From assembly GCA_032622095.1 (NCBI GenBank), contig CP136063.1:206075934-206139933 (forward strand): a stretch of DNA of 64,000 bases, in the 5' to 3' direction. The notes below the pieces were generated by a model. It did not search any database, was not told the origin of the DNA, and saw only the letters and a list, made by a program, of their open reading frames with translations. Positions 24,411 to 36,263 of the stretch are shown here, one piece after another. This DNA comes from Siphonodentalium dalli. Lineage: Eukaryota > Mollusca > Scaphopoda > Gadilida > Siphonodentaliidae. The translations under genes were made by a program, and so were the position numbers. The stretch's first letter is position 1. Each line of letters starts with the position of its first letter.

Positions 24411-24932
24411 GTACGTCTCCTTCCATATATATAGCCTAATAGGACCATGCGCGTGGGTACGTATCCTTTTCCATATATAGAAACATGCGAGTGGCTGGGT
24501 ACGTCTCCTTCCATATATACAGGACAATGCGAGTGGGTACGTCTCCTTTCATATATAGGACAATGCGAGTGCATGGGTACGTTTCCTTCCATATGTAGGA
24601 CCATGCGAGTGCCTGGGTACGTCTCCTTCCATATATATATAGAACCATGCGAGTGGGTACGTCTCATTCCATATATATAAATAGGACGATGCGAGTGCCT
24701 GGGTACGATTCCTTCCATATATATAGGACCATGCGAGTGCCTGGGTACGTCTCCTTCCATATATATATATAGGACGTTTCCTTCCATATATAGGACCATG
24801 CGAGTGGATACGTCTCCTTCCATATATAGGACCATGCGAGTGCCTGGGTACGTCTCCTTCCATTTATATAGGACCATGCGAGTAGTTACGTCTCCTTCCA
24901 TATGTATAGGACCATGCGAGTGGCAAATAATA
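24404..24932 (+). repeat. ~40 bp minisatellite seeded by the Sushi 3 splice donor
   Basis: Units of the form GTGCCTGGGTACGTCTCCTT, then CCATATATATAGGACCATGC and GA. The first unit spans the exon end and the donor. GGGTACG occurs ten times including the real donor, and GTGCCTGGGTACG five times. Confidence 0.9.
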
Positions 24933-25818
24933 CAGAGGTTTGGACTGAAACCTTATAACTTGTCTCGTAAAAAATGTCAGACAATATATATTATTCGTCA
25001 CGACGTGGTTGGAAATCGTGACCAATCGAAGAATAACTATAGACTGTTGATAAACTATGTACAACAACGAGTTTGAACGTCACGCACGAGTAGCGGCCAT
25101 ATTTTATTCTGTCTTTTGTGAGGCATTTTTCGCGTCTCATTAACAACTAACTAAATCGCTGTGTTATGTTGCACGGACTTCGTTTGGACACATAACATCT
25201 GTCTGACTCTAACTACTGGGCAATACTTGCCCGCCTTGGGCACGTAAAATTATAGTTTGTAATAAGTGACGAAGTGAGAAGTTTAACAATCTAAACCTCT
25301 CTATTTATTCGATCTTAAATTACACTGCTCAGCTGATTCGTGTTCTCCCATTGCAGATGGCGGCCTCTCGGTGTTCTACATAGGACCTAAGCTTCTTGAA
25401 CAGTGAAATTTGGCTCAAATTCAAATTTCACATGGATAGCACGACAAAGCGTTACAGGACTCCTAGTTGTCCGCTATGCGGTGTCATACGAGGCTCAGCG
25501 AGATTATTCTCACTTCGCCTCACATGACACCTTTCCGGCAACGAATCGCCCTGTATAGGCCTAACTTATAGTATCAGCCTGAGCCAGGACCATGAACGTC
25601 ACCAATCAAGTCTCTAACCCAAATCGTTTTTTACTTTAAATTTGTTAAAAACTTATATAAATGTTTGTCTGACGGGATAAACTAGTACATGAACTGTGTA
25701 AATTCACAATGCACATTAAAAAATCAGTAATCGTTAAAAACTCATATTTATAACTGAAATTTACTAGAAAATAGGTGTCGATTGTACCGCAATTTTGAAC
25801 ATCAAACACCTCAACTAT

Positions 25819-26184
25819 TTAACCCTTTACCCAACAAACCGGCCAAAAACGGCCAAATAAAGCTGCAACAGCCTAAATTATCTTGGGTCTGTCTCAATAT
25901 AACCATACAAATATGGATATCATTGGAACCGGCTCCTTGACCACATTGTGATAGTTACAGTTATGCCCTGTGCCAATGCATTCTCTTATATATGCGAGTC
26001 GACCATAGGTCGCCTCGCATATATAAGAGAATGCATTGGCCTAAAAAAAATCTTTTTTTAACACTTTTTACCATTTTTTCGTTAAGCCAATGCATTCTCT
26101 TATATATGCGAGGCGACCTATGGTCGACTCGCATATATAAGAGAATGCACTGGCACAGGGCCATTCTGTTGGGTAAAGGGTTAA
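25819..26184. mobile_element. Composite TIR element with two hairpin modules
   Basis: The outer TIRs are TTAACCCTTTACCCAACA and its exact complement. Inside, after about 140 bp, are two 68 bp hairpins (25972-26040, 26086-26154) bracketed by an inner GCCCTGTGCC/GGCACAGGGC inverted repeat. The hairpin unit therefore sits as an insert within a separate TIR element. Confidence 0.8.
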
Positions 26185-26689
26185 TAGATGTTCATAAAAT
26201 GCACATGATTCCTTTCAATCGTAATTATCACAACTCCTGCAACAAATATCTAGATAATCCACTGCATGAGTTCCAGACAGCAGCTATCAGAACGTCTGAA
26301 ACGACAGTTGAGAGATTACATTATAGTGGCGTAGGTTCCTGGCATTTGAGCACCACGTTGCCAGGTTGTTTACGACGTCAGACGCCTCGCATCTCAAGAC
26401 TACACAAGCTCCTTTCGAACAACAATTATGTACTTTGTGACACAAAAACACCCGGCATTGCGCAGGTAGATTCAAACGTTAACGATGTCATTTGATTAAA
26501 GGGCATCAATATGTGATCGACTACTTGAAGTTTCGATAGACGCCTTTTCCCACGCAGTTCTTTTCAGACGGCAGTAATTTGTGCGGAAATAGTGGCGTCT
26601 AGAGCACTACACATGTAGTTGCGTCGTCTGTAATTTTGCTATGAGTACTCCTACCCAGGTATAATACGTTTCTTCAGTAGAGACAAGAA

Positions 26690-27010
26690 AACATAGTCAG
26701 AAATGGTAAAGCCCTCAAGATCATTTTATTCGGCATATATAAATTATATTGGAGCTTTAATGTAGTGATTGCGAAAAATGTGTATCTATGTAACGTCTAT
26801 GTAGTTGATTATATGTAATATTTTTTGTATGTGTGTATAGTGTGCGCTTGGTGAAAATCGGACATGCCAAACTAAAGTTATGATAATTATGATATATTTA
26901 CACACCATATGATATGTGTTCCCAAAAGGCACATACATTCCAATTGGTTGAAAGGTTCATCGCCAAACATGCAACGGCCATTGCATTGCTACACCAAATA
27001 CGCAAATACC
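26690..27010 (+). repeat. Dispersed repeat shared with 2036-2405
   Basis: Second copy in the same orientation, with a deletion in the middle. Confidence 0.72.
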
Positions 27011-27542
27011 TTGTCACATTTACTACATCACATCCTGTAGTTGCGTCTTCTGTAAAGGTGAGTACCCTTACCCAGGTAGAATACGTTTCTTCGATAGAGA
27101 TAAGTCAACTGACCAAGTTATGCTGCTTGATTGGTATTGAAGCTATGTATGTTTCACTATATTTTGTCTTCTTTTTTTTGTGCTAAATAATGTTGTCCCC
27201 TTTTGAGTCTGTTCCACTTACGCTTAACGTATATATGTAAATATATTAATATATGTAAATATCTGCAATTGTTGGGTGATATAAAGTTAAATATATAAAT
27301 TTACAACATTATATGTATATCAGAGGTGCATGCTAAACACAATAATTGTGTACTTTGTTATAAAAGCATGCAACTTGGCACATATATACCGTACGTATGC
27401 GAACATCCCAAATGTTTTTAACATTTCCACCCGCCCATCGCAGTTCCCATGTATGGCGAACCATGACTGCGGTCGCCATCTTTTTTTTTGTGGCGAAATT
27501 GGTAGCATTTGCATTTAATGATTACATTGTGTATACTTGCAG

Positions 27543-27791
27543 ATACATCACCACCGTTCATACGATGCCCAGCAGACATAATCACCGAGACAGATAAAGA
27601 CAAGGGAACAGCCTTCCTGACGTGGGGCGTGCCGGTTGCGGTGGATAATTCCGGGTATATACCTGTCGTTACTGCTATCCCGGCAGTCGAACCTGCTGAT
27701 AACTTTCCGATCGGTGACCTAATAGTACAGTATACAGCCGAGGATCTCAGCAGAAACAAGAATTTCTGCATGTTCACCATAAAAGTCATTG
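27543..27791 (+). CDS. SVEP1: SVEP1-like exon: HYR domain 1
   Basis: Hyalin-repeat (HYR) module, an immunoglobulin-like adhesion fold; phase 1-1, residues 479-560. Acceptor TATACTTGCAG|AT, donor CATTG|GTACGT. It shows the standard HYR order: PPFIRCPADI at the start, LTWGVPVAVDNSG in the middle, FPIGDLIVQYTAEDLSRN near the end, closing with CMFTIKVI. The two cysteines are the usual disulphide pair. In SVEP1 two HYR modules follow the third Sushi domain, exactly as here. Confidence 0.94.
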
Positions 27792-28812
27792 GTACGTTTG
27801 TATGACCCTCTGCTGGAATACTGGGCTGGTGGCACGCGCAACGTTTATTTTCACAGTTCTTATTAGGATCCTTGAGCCCAAGGCTTTAGGTATTATTATG
27901 TCGCTAGGGGATTGCCCATCACAAATAGCGGGTGACAAACATGACATACAGGAAACTATCGTCATCGATGATAACGACATAAAGAATGTCGGCAAACGGG
28001 TGCGCGGAGTTTGTCCGGAATTTGACTTTGGTGTTTTGCAATGACGGACGCTGCTGAAAACACATTCGTCTTCGGAGAAACGCATGATATCAGTGAAAAT
28101 ATCGCCTCATTAACCTTTGAAAAACGCGTTATATCTCAGGTCGTTTTGTAGCGATTGGCTTGAACTTTGGCTTTAGTCGTATTCTAAGATGTGCCGCAGA
28201 GCATGGTCCAAATTCTGGCGCAATAGGATACGAGGGTGATATATTTTCAGATGCACGAAAATCATGACAGAGATACAAACATACACAAACCCAGACAAAC
28301 ATTTGACTTTCACATATAGGTAGATGTGCTCATGTATTGTCCTACATCCTCGGGAAACGCCGTTTGAATATTTGAATCCTATCGAATTTATGTGCGACCG
28401 TACGCATGCAACCGTCCACACCAAAAGTAACCGATCATAATGGGTGGTACATTTTTGTATTTCACTAATCAGAAGCCTTCTGTATGTTTTATCAGCATTT
28501 GGTACATTTTGTTACCTATACATGCATACATGTGTTTGAAGAGAAGTATATACATGTCGAAAGACTAGTATCGATATTAATTTGTATTATATGTGTGTTT
28601 AATATTGCATGCTGTATAGCTTTGTAAACTGAAGACAATTGTTTATATGATAGTCTTCAGGTGAACCGTTTCACAATGGCGGAATAACATACTCTAGTTG
28701 AAGTTAACAGACACGAATTTGAGTTGAAGATATGTCCTAAATACCAAACATATACTAGAATTTGAGCACTCATATTTGAGTTGCATCGCACATTACACAA
28801 AGTGTAGTCAAC

Positions 28813-29256
28813 TTATAGGTACTCAATCCGATTCGATATAATCAGATTGCAACAACAACATTTTTAGAAATGCCGTTCAGTTATCAGAATCGATTAATTG
28901 CCCAAAAATAATGCCAACCACTGTCAACTATAGTATAAAATTGCCCGAAACTTGTTATTTATCTACATGTTGTTCGACGAATTTGGCCTTATTATCAACA
29001 CAAAGACTCTTGATTTTAGAGTTATCCATCTTCATCCGCAATTTTGTCCGAGGCGTCGGTTCGTCGACTTATTACTGGGCCACTATTAAGTCTCGATGGT
29101 GAAAAATAATAAATTTCAAAACTCAATATCTAATAACTCTGAGCTTTGACAGGTGGGTTCCTCGACTCGAATTAAATATTTTGTACCCCAGAATCCAAAT
29201 AAATAGTAATTGCATAATTGTAATTGAGGGGCGCTTAATCGGATTATGCATCTTTA
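28813..29256 (+). mobile_element. TTAA-bounded TIR element, copy 3
   Basis: Same structure as copy 2; the left TTAA is mutated to TTAT. The right end is CGGATTATGCATCTTTAA, shared with copy 2, so copies 2 and 3 form a subfamily. Confidence 0.78.
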
Positions 29257-29430
29257 AATATCGTCAATATATGCTTTATCTCCTCAGCTTTGAGAGGAAT
29301 ATTGGAAATATCGATCCACACGACTGACTGACACATCATCAAATCGCCAATGCTAACATCTTGCAATTCGACATCCTATGATGGCTCTAGAAGATTTCCT
29401 ATTTCTAATTGAATTAGAATAGGATCAAAC

Positions 29431-29939
29431 TTAAAGATGGGTCATCTCTTCAAATAATAAATTTGAAATAGTTTCGTGGGTATAAAATAAAAAAATATGT
29501 ATTGAAGACCCCTATCCTGAAACTCTTCTATCCATTGATATTGATTTGATTTCGAATATTTTTTTATATAATGCAAATGATGTTATATTTTTAAAGCAGA
29601 GCGTTCAGGCGAAATCAGATAGCGATAGCGATTATTAGAGTGCCTCCATTGCTACGCACTAAACGTCAAATGTCTCCGATTTATTGTTTGTATTGTTATA
29701 TTCTATAGCTAAAAGCGATAATGAGTATAATTAACGTTTATTTGTGATAAAATTACACAATCAATTTCTGGTCTCTGTTAACACTAACGATCACCCATGT
29801 TTATACCAGAAAATATTTGAAATATAATCAATATTAATCGATAGAAGTGTTTCCAGACAGGGGTCTTCGATTCTTATATAGTATAGTATACCTCTGAAAC
29901 TATATAAAACATGTTTACAAAGAGATAGACCATCTTTAA
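29431..29939. mobile_element. TIR element ending 44 bp before HYR 2 exon
   Basis: Starts TTAAAGATGGGTCATCTCTT and ends in the imperfect complement (AGAGATAGACCATCTTTAA). The inner arms GAAGACCCCTATCCTGAAAC and GTTTCCAGACAGGGGTCTTC pair. It is ~509 bp, A+T-rich and without a gene. Confidence 0.75.
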
Positions 29940-29983
29940 CTCTTTAATCTTTCAGTGTAACTTTTAGTTTTTTGTTATTGCAG

Positions 29984-30220
29984 ATCGCCAGCCACCAACC
30001 ATTGATCGTTGTTTTCCGCCATTCCCCATTGTTTCTGTACATAAAGAAGTCAACGTCACGTGGGATGAGCCAATATTCAGCGATAATTCTGATACAGCAG
30101 TCCGCGTAGAAGCCTCCCACAAACAGGGCATGTTTCCACAAGGCAAAACCACCGTCAAATACGACGCATTCGACAAGTTCGGAAACAACAATTCGTGCTC
30201 GTTTGATATCAACGTCATTC
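29984..30220 (+). CDS. SVEP1: SVEP1-like exon: HYR domain 2
   Basis: Second HYR module, phase 1-1, residues 562-639. Acceptor TTGTTATTGCAG|AT, donor CATTC|GTAAGT. Motifs: PPTIDRC, VTWDEPIFSDNS, FPQGKTTVKYDAFDKFGNNNSCSF, ending INVI. The loop before FPQG is short. NVT is a potential N-glycosylation site. A TIR element (29431-29939) ends 44 bp upstream of the exon. No frame defects. Confidence 0.93.
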
Positions 30221-31120
30221 GTAAGTTTTAGTTAGCATTTTTCGTAAAGCAAATGGCGACTTACTTTAAACATATTTTATATTATTATAGAACTATACAA
30301 ACGGGATCGAGGCACAACTTATTTCAACTTAGGTAGCCCCTCTCCCGTATACAAAATTGACAATACATTGTTATAAAATGAAAAGAAGGCGATAACAGAA
30401 AGGTGTTGGGGGGGATGAGTTTGCATTATGTCAAATAACATCTTTCAGCGTGTATATATATTATATGTCTATGGATTACCAATTAGGACGAGCATAACAA
30501 TATGTCTGTTGGGACATTTAAGAAAGATGTCAAATAAAGATTTGAAGGCTATATGACTCAACCATGTGACTGTAAGGTTTAATCTGAATTGATATAGCAG
30601 AGAATTTGGCGACTGGCCCTATGACGGACTTGACAGTTACGCTGGAAGAAATTATCGATGTGTATACAAATTGTGCATGTGGCGGTCCGAAAACATGGCG
30701 ACTCGTACCACATACGCTATCGTGCATTTCATCTTATACATTCACCACCCTCCATCATGGGCAGTATTATTTCCACAGTTTGTGGCCATACAGTTGAGAT
30801 AAGATCAGGTATATTTAAAGTCTGATATAAAACTTATTTATAAAACACAAGCTCTGAATAGTTTCTGGTCGACTATTTTAGCAGCTGAGATTTTGCTATG
30901 GTCTCTAGCCTACATATGCAATATATTAAGAAATGTAAATTTCCCCGATTGAGATTTATTCTACAATCGTGGTCTTCACAATAAATTATCCTCAGCATAA
31001 GTCTTGTTGCTTTCCATGTCAAGTTTTACCGAAACACTTAGTCGGATTATTTATTATCTTACATCAAGTTATAATTTCAATGTTCTACCCCTGATAACAT
31101 AATTATCCCTATATATAATA

Positions 31121-31735
31121 CTAGCCGATGAGCCCGACGTTGTCCGGGCTATTCAAAAACCAAATTTCAAATCGATAGCTCCACCCGTTTCCGAGATCTG
31201 GTCTTCGTATGCGCGCAGCTTGCGTCGCATGGGCTCGGCGACCCGATAAAATTCGTAATCGGGGCAAGATACATTCACACACCAAATTTCAAGTCGATAG
31301 CTCCACCCGTTTACGAGATCTGGTCTGCGCATGCGCGAAGCTTGTGTCGCACGGGCTCGGCGACCCGATAAAATTCGTATCCGGGGCAAGATACATTCAC
31401 ATAGCAAATTTCAAGTCGATAGCTCCACCCGTTTGGATATCTCGTCTGCGCATGCGCTGCACGGGCGTCGCACGGGCTCGCCAATACGACAACGACGACC
31501 GCCTGGTCAAACTACACACACGTACCAAATTTCAAGTCGATAGCTCCACCCGTTTCCGATATCTCGTCTGCGCATGCGCGAAGCGGACGTCGCACGGGCT
31601 CACCAATACGACAAGGACGACCGCCTGGTCAAACTACACACACGTACCAAGTTTCGTCCCAATCGGTCGAGAATCGTAGATTTGTATAAATGACATACAG
31701 ACATACAGACAGAGGTCTTCAAAATATATATGAGA
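31121..31735 (-). mobile_element. Non-autonomous Helitron abutting Sushi 4 exon
   Basis: Same family as the element at 57331-58203: minus-strand 5' end TCTCATATAT, 3' hairpin AGCCCG/CGGGCT and terminal CTAG, flanked by A and T. It has fewer internal ~120 bp units. The 5' terminus at 31735 is 16 bp from the first base of the Sushi 4 exon. Confidence 0.87.
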
Positions 31736-31751
31736 TGCTGTTCTATTTCAG

Positions 31752-31943
31752 CACACCCATGTGAGCTACCCGTCGCCCCTGCTAACGGAGACATCAGTTG
31801 TTTGGAGGATACTGACGGTGTCAAATGTAACGTCACGTGTATGGAAGGTTACGTGTTCGCCATGGAGCCTGCTCCAGCTTATTTATGCGCCTTTGATAAC
31901 GTGTGGAAACCGAAGAAAAAATGGCCGATACCAGACTGTTCAG
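31752..31943 (+). CDS. SVEP1: SVEP1-like exon: Sushi (CCP) domain 4
   Basis: Fourth Sushi module, phase 1-1, residues 641-703. Acceptor TGTTCTATTTCAG|CA, donor TTCAG|GTAACT. Motifs: PCELPVAPANGDISC, KCNVTCMEGYVF, CAFDNVWKP, WPIPDC. Six cysteines and an NVT sequon. The module after the HYR pair is diagnostic of SVEP1. A Helitron terminus lies 16 bp upstream (31735), leaving only TGCTGTTCTATTTCAG as non-transposon sequence before the exon. Confidence 0.94.
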
Positions 31944-32309
31944 GTAACTAACTGAACAATCTCTTTATTATAAGCCCGTTTTAAAACGGAACGTATCATG
32001 TCTTGGTCTGTCTGTCCGCTCATTTAAAAAAAAAATTGTGGATGTGTTAATTATCTACGTTAATTTTGTATTCGCATACGAATCTGGTACGACTATTTGG
32101 GCACGAAACAAAAACAGATCATAAAATTGCAAGACGTAAGGTTTGCAGTCTAAAATTATCATGCATGATTACCCGCGAATATGACGACACACTGTTTGTC
32201 ACCTGGTCTGTGTCTTCGATTCGTCAAGTGAAAATATATAACCTCATGGCTATCTACTGCTCGTTACCGCTCAATAGCTGCGGATTAGAGTATCCCGATT
32301 AATGATAAA

Positions 32310-32730
32310 ATATAGAATATACGCATAGTGTTTCTGAGTAACAAATTTAATCCACGAGTGGGATTGGCGATTAACACCACGAGCTTCAGCGAGTGGTGTA
32401 AATCGCCAATCTCACGAGTGGATTAAATTTGTTATTCAGAAAAACTATGCGTATATTTTGTTTATGCCACGATCTTTACAATGCGATGGATAAACATTTT
32501 TCCGTTCAAATTGTATGGAGAAAGTTTAAACCACTCTGCGGAGTTTATGCCACGATCTTTACAATGCGATAGATAAACACTTTTCCGTTCAAATTGTATG
32601 GAGAAAGTTTAATCCACTCTGCGAAGTTTAATCAACAATAGGCACGTTTAATCAACAGGTGTTGATTAAATGTAAAATTTAAACAGATGGCTTTATTTAT
32701 GTAGTAAGATAGGCGATCGTGGTATAAACA
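32310..32730. repeat. Foldback unit, uninterrupted copy
   Basis: A ~150 bp hairpin (ATACGCATAGTGTTTCTGA, GTGGGATTGGCGATT and complement) is followed by two direct units with TTTATGCCACGATCTTTACA and CCGTTCAAATTGTATGGAGA. It is nearly identical to 52238-52644. Confidence 0.85.
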
Positions 32731-33586
32731 TGTGTATACTATAATTACAACTACTTTCGCTTTGACTAAAATGCGTGCATTTGATTGGTCAAGGCCCTTA
32801 GATACGCTTGGTAGCGACAATATCTATCAGTGGAGGGAAATGTCGTTTCCCGCATCACTGGGGGTAGTGATACCTTTAAAAGTTCGCAAACCAAGTCGAA
32901 TATCCATGGGGCGAATTTATCCGGATTTTTATTTTGTCCACGAATCAAATCGCAAGAAATCACTTCCGTTTCTAGTGGTAACGCAAGACGCCAAATATCA
33001 GCGAAAAATTATCGCCGATTAAACAGCAAAATAGTACATTAATTTATTTGGGGATAAAACAATGTATTACATAACTATTCCACCATTAGTATTAGCATTT
33101 ATCCAGCTTCGTGCCAATAATAATATGACATGGCAGTGGTCATGAGAGCATAGAATGCACCTTTGTAGCGACTGTTTACTTTTCGAGTCGCCGGAGACCA
33201 CAAATTCGGTGGCGAAGTTTGGGAACACCGCTTCGGAATCGCTATCGAATCGGACTGCCTTTATGACAATACATGATGTTCTAGAATCGTTTTAAATAAG
33301 TGAAATTTACACCAGCAAGTACAGTTTAATAGTTTACGGGTGTGGTCTCTTGCTTTTGTGTAGTTGGAATGTCGCAAACAGCGATCGAATTGTGTGTGTT
33401 CATCTCTAACTTCCGGTCGGTCGCCCAATTTATTCTCGACCCAATTTCCCATTTCGGTTAAAAGAGCAGCTGAGTCCAGACACAAATATCACTTGGGTAT
33501 TTTTACTATCTTAGTGTTTTTAATATAGTTTCTTTTAAAAGAACTTGTTTAATCACCAACTAATATGCGGATTGTCGTAATTATAA

Positions 33587-33738
33587 GCAATCAACGTCGT
33601 TTTCGATGCATCTGTCGGCGTATAGAAGTGTCGGATGCCGAACTACATACTTTGTATAATTTCGCGAAGCAAAGTATGTAATTCGGCATCCGACACTTCT
33701 ATACGCCGACAGATGCATCGAAAACGACGTTGATTGCA
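33587..33738. repeat. Near-perfect palindrome, ~66 bp arms
   Basis: Arms start GCAATCAACGTCGTTTTCGA and contain CGGCGTATAGAAGTGTCGGA; the loop is about TACTTTGTATAATTTCGCG. No second copy seen in the window. Confidence 0.9.
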
Positions 33739-33885
33739 TATATGTTTGTCGTCGATTTCTAGCATTTATCAAACAAGTCCTTATATGATACCAGTTTATA
33801 TGTAATAGTATACCATTATATACATCGTATATAGTGTGCAATAAGTGATGGTAGTAAACCAAATTGCTTGTTGTCTGCTGTGCAG

Positions 33886-34010
33886 TCAAGGTATTTTCCA
33901 GAGAAGTTGTGCAGTCAACATCTTTAACGTTCGCTGCGAGGTTGTCATGTAATGAAAACAGAATCTTAAATACTGTGGAGAATGATTTCCAGAACAAGAT
34001 AGTCCAGCGG
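33886..34010 (+). CDS. SVEP1: SVEP1-like exon: linker after Sushi 4, part 1
   Basis: Exon of 125 bp with acceptor GTCTGCTGTGCAG|TC and donor CAGCGG|GTGAGT; it enters in phase 1 and leaves in phase 0 (residues 705-745). The peptide VKVFSREVVQSTSLTFAARLSC...FQNKIVQR has no named domain, but it follows Sushi 4 directly and resembles the SVEP1 region of the same position: a single Cys, then an amphipathic helix. The phase 1-0 pattern fits only the next exon (36264-36336), which starts in phase 0. No other exon in the window could accept it. Confidence 0.85.
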
Positions 34011-34112
34011 GTGAGTAATTCAACAGAAAATAGCAACATATATGATATCTCTGTCCGAGAAGCAGCTAATGTCCAATAACTCTATCATAATATTCCCATT
34101 ATCTGAAGGCTG

Positions 34113-34425
34113 TGATCAAACTTCATGCAGCGCCCTCTACGTTATCACTGCGATATAGCACTGCCACAAGGATGGTACGTTGCAGACGATAAATCTATTT
34201 TAACATATCGTCGGAACTATATTTAGTCACCTATTATCTTGTTTTGACCACAATAATGGTAATTCTTTCGGTATTGATAAGAACAATATATGAACTGAGC
34301 CATACATAGACAATTTTAATCCTAAAACATAAGAACTAAGAACACGTAAGAACTCCTTACCAAATGTCCTTATGGCAGTGGTATCTCAGCGGAGCGATGT
34401 GAGGTAACTCTGCCTGGAGTTTGGG
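34113..34425 (+). repeat. Dispersed repeat, copy 2
   Basis: Second copy of 15535-15868 with several short deletions (for example around 34155 and 34245). Confidence 0.78.
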
Positions 34426-35623
34426 CTGCGATGTGGCTACATGGCATCTGTGGGGCTATCTAACTTAGAATTTCCATTCGCACGTTTTCAGTTCGTATTT
34501 TCCAATTGATACCTAAATCTTTCCAACTGGTCAGATTATTCCAAACTAATACCCCTTATGGGTTGACAATTTCCAATTGATGGTAACTTTAGTCTAAACT
34601 TTGGACTGAAAGTATATAGGAAAATATTCGAGTTTGAGACTATAAAGCGAAAGACTTTAGACTAAATAGTGCTTGGAAAGTTAAAGGCCCCCTTGATGTT
34701 CGAAAGCCCAGATCACATTTTACACAACATATTCTCTATTATATACCATTTGGAAGAGGAACCAAAATTATATATATTCCACCAGAATACGGAACAGCTG
34801 CGGCCAAGGAGTTATAGAGATTCTCAGATTCATCTCAAGATTTCCCCCGTTTTATATATATTTATATATTACCTCAGAATGCATCATAATTCACAACTAA
34901 TACGTTATTATTATTACTAGGAGTTATTCCCCTTCCATTGAGAATAATAAACTGGCAGTACATGGCAGGTAGAAATTAAGCACATAACACAAGTCGGTAC
35001 CTTGACACACAACATGTTCACAGTTTATTCGACCGGATCAGTTGATAATACAATGTTTTGGAGCTTCCCCCTTACCTTTCTTTGATATATAATATGAAAT
35101 ATGTTGTAAATAATGTGATCTGGTGATTAAAAAAATAAGTGGGCCATTAATTACAACATCAACCTATTTTCGTTCAGATATATTCAAGTGCTGTTGAGTC
35201 AGGGTATGGAATATCCAACTCTTTAAATTTGACCCACTCAAAATCAAAACCCTGTTAGTCCTGTCTGAAGGGTCGCAACACGGGAATATCATTTGTGTGT
35301 CTCGTATTGGAAGGGATTACATGTATTTTATACGCACATCCTTCTCATTAACATGTCATTGGGAAAATTGATAGTTGCGTATCCATTTATGTCCATGCAT
35401 TTTACATATAGTTGATTATTCACTGGAATCTATACATTTAAATCTAAATCTATATTGAAATTGAAATAGTTAAATTATTTATTTAGCCACATCCACATTC
35501 AGGATGCCGGGTAGACGACCGTCGTTGACCACGGCGCCCGACACAAACCATGTTTGAATACGTTGTAATTTCCATGGCGATGATGAATTCAAGAAGACAT
35601 ATAGGTTCGACTAAATATAAGAT

Positions 35624-36006
35624 TGTAATTGAAGTCGAATAATTGTCGCTGAAAATGGCATTTGATTAGGCGAGAGCTACTAACTTTAGTTTCACGATTC
35701 ACCAGCATCGGTCGCTGGAGCGTGCACTCATTTTGAATAGAGCCCGATGTCATTGACAACGCGTAAAATATGTCATCGCGCTTCCAGGAGTCGCGTAATC
35801 GAGTCAACCGGAACGTTCTTTTATACATAGACGTGATTAACAGGAATTGATTCTGGTGCTGTTTCGAGTAACCACATGGAACATATCCATAGATTTTATC
35901 ACCGACTAAATTTCAGCGACAAATGCTGATAAATCGAAAACTAAAGTTAGTAGCTCTCAGCAAATCAGAATGTCCTTTCAGCGACACATAATCGAATTGC
36001 AATTGT
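35624..36006. mobile_element. TIR element, ~65 bp imperfect ends
   Basis: Left TTGTCGCTGAAAATGGCATT then GAGAGCTACTAACTTTAGTTT; right is the imperfect complement with AACTAAAGTTAGTAGCTCTC. Confidence 0.75.
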
Positions 36007-36263
36007 ATATACACAATATCAGACATCCAGTGGCCATTTGGGTCGAACTGATTTCTAACAGTGAAATATATACTATGTGACATGCGACAAAACTGGTTAA
36101 TTCTCAGATATATATAAAATGACCGAATGAAATATTAATAAAAACCAAACAATAATTTAGCGTCCAAAAATTAGCACTGTCGCAATAGCACAGAGAGTAC
36201 TACTGTCCGAAAGACACACATATTCATGCATCACGACCTAACATACTTTGCTCCCGCACTCAG

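Larger units (their letters stand above)
24411..27542 (+). other. Intron between Sushi 3 and HYR 1
   Basis: Begins with the donor-derived minisatellite (to 24932). Nothing nameable in 24935-25815. A composite TIR element lies at 25819-26184, and a copy of the 2036-2405 dispersed repeat at about 26690-27010. The stretch 27220-27320 is very A+T-rich. Confidence 0.55.
27792..31751 (+). other. Introns flanking HYR 2
   Basis: 27792-28810 holds nothing I can name. Then come a TTAA-bounded element (28813-29256) and a TIR element (29431-29939). After HYR 2, 30221-31120 holds nothing nameable, followed by a Helitron (31121-31735). Confidence 0.55.
31944..36263 (+). other. Introns flanking exon 33886-34010
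   Basis: First intron: a duplicated foldback unit (32310-32730) and a near-perfect palindrome (33587-33738); nothing nameable in 32740-33580. Second intron: a dispersed repeat (34113-34425), a GGAAATTTCCAA-type repeat (34470-34700) and a TIR element (35624-36006); nothing nameable in 34710-35620. Confidence 0.55.

Noticed and set aside
24332-24901. 189-codon minus-strand open frame
   Set aside because: It lies in the minisatellite derived from the Sushi 3 donor and overlaps the exon antisense.
25992-26495. 167-codon + strand frame
   Set aside because: Begins in hairpin modules and continues through unrelated intron sequence; no recognisable motif.
33581-34039. 152-codon minus-strand frame
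   Set aside because: Runs through a palindrome and antisense to the exon at 33886-34010; no domain.
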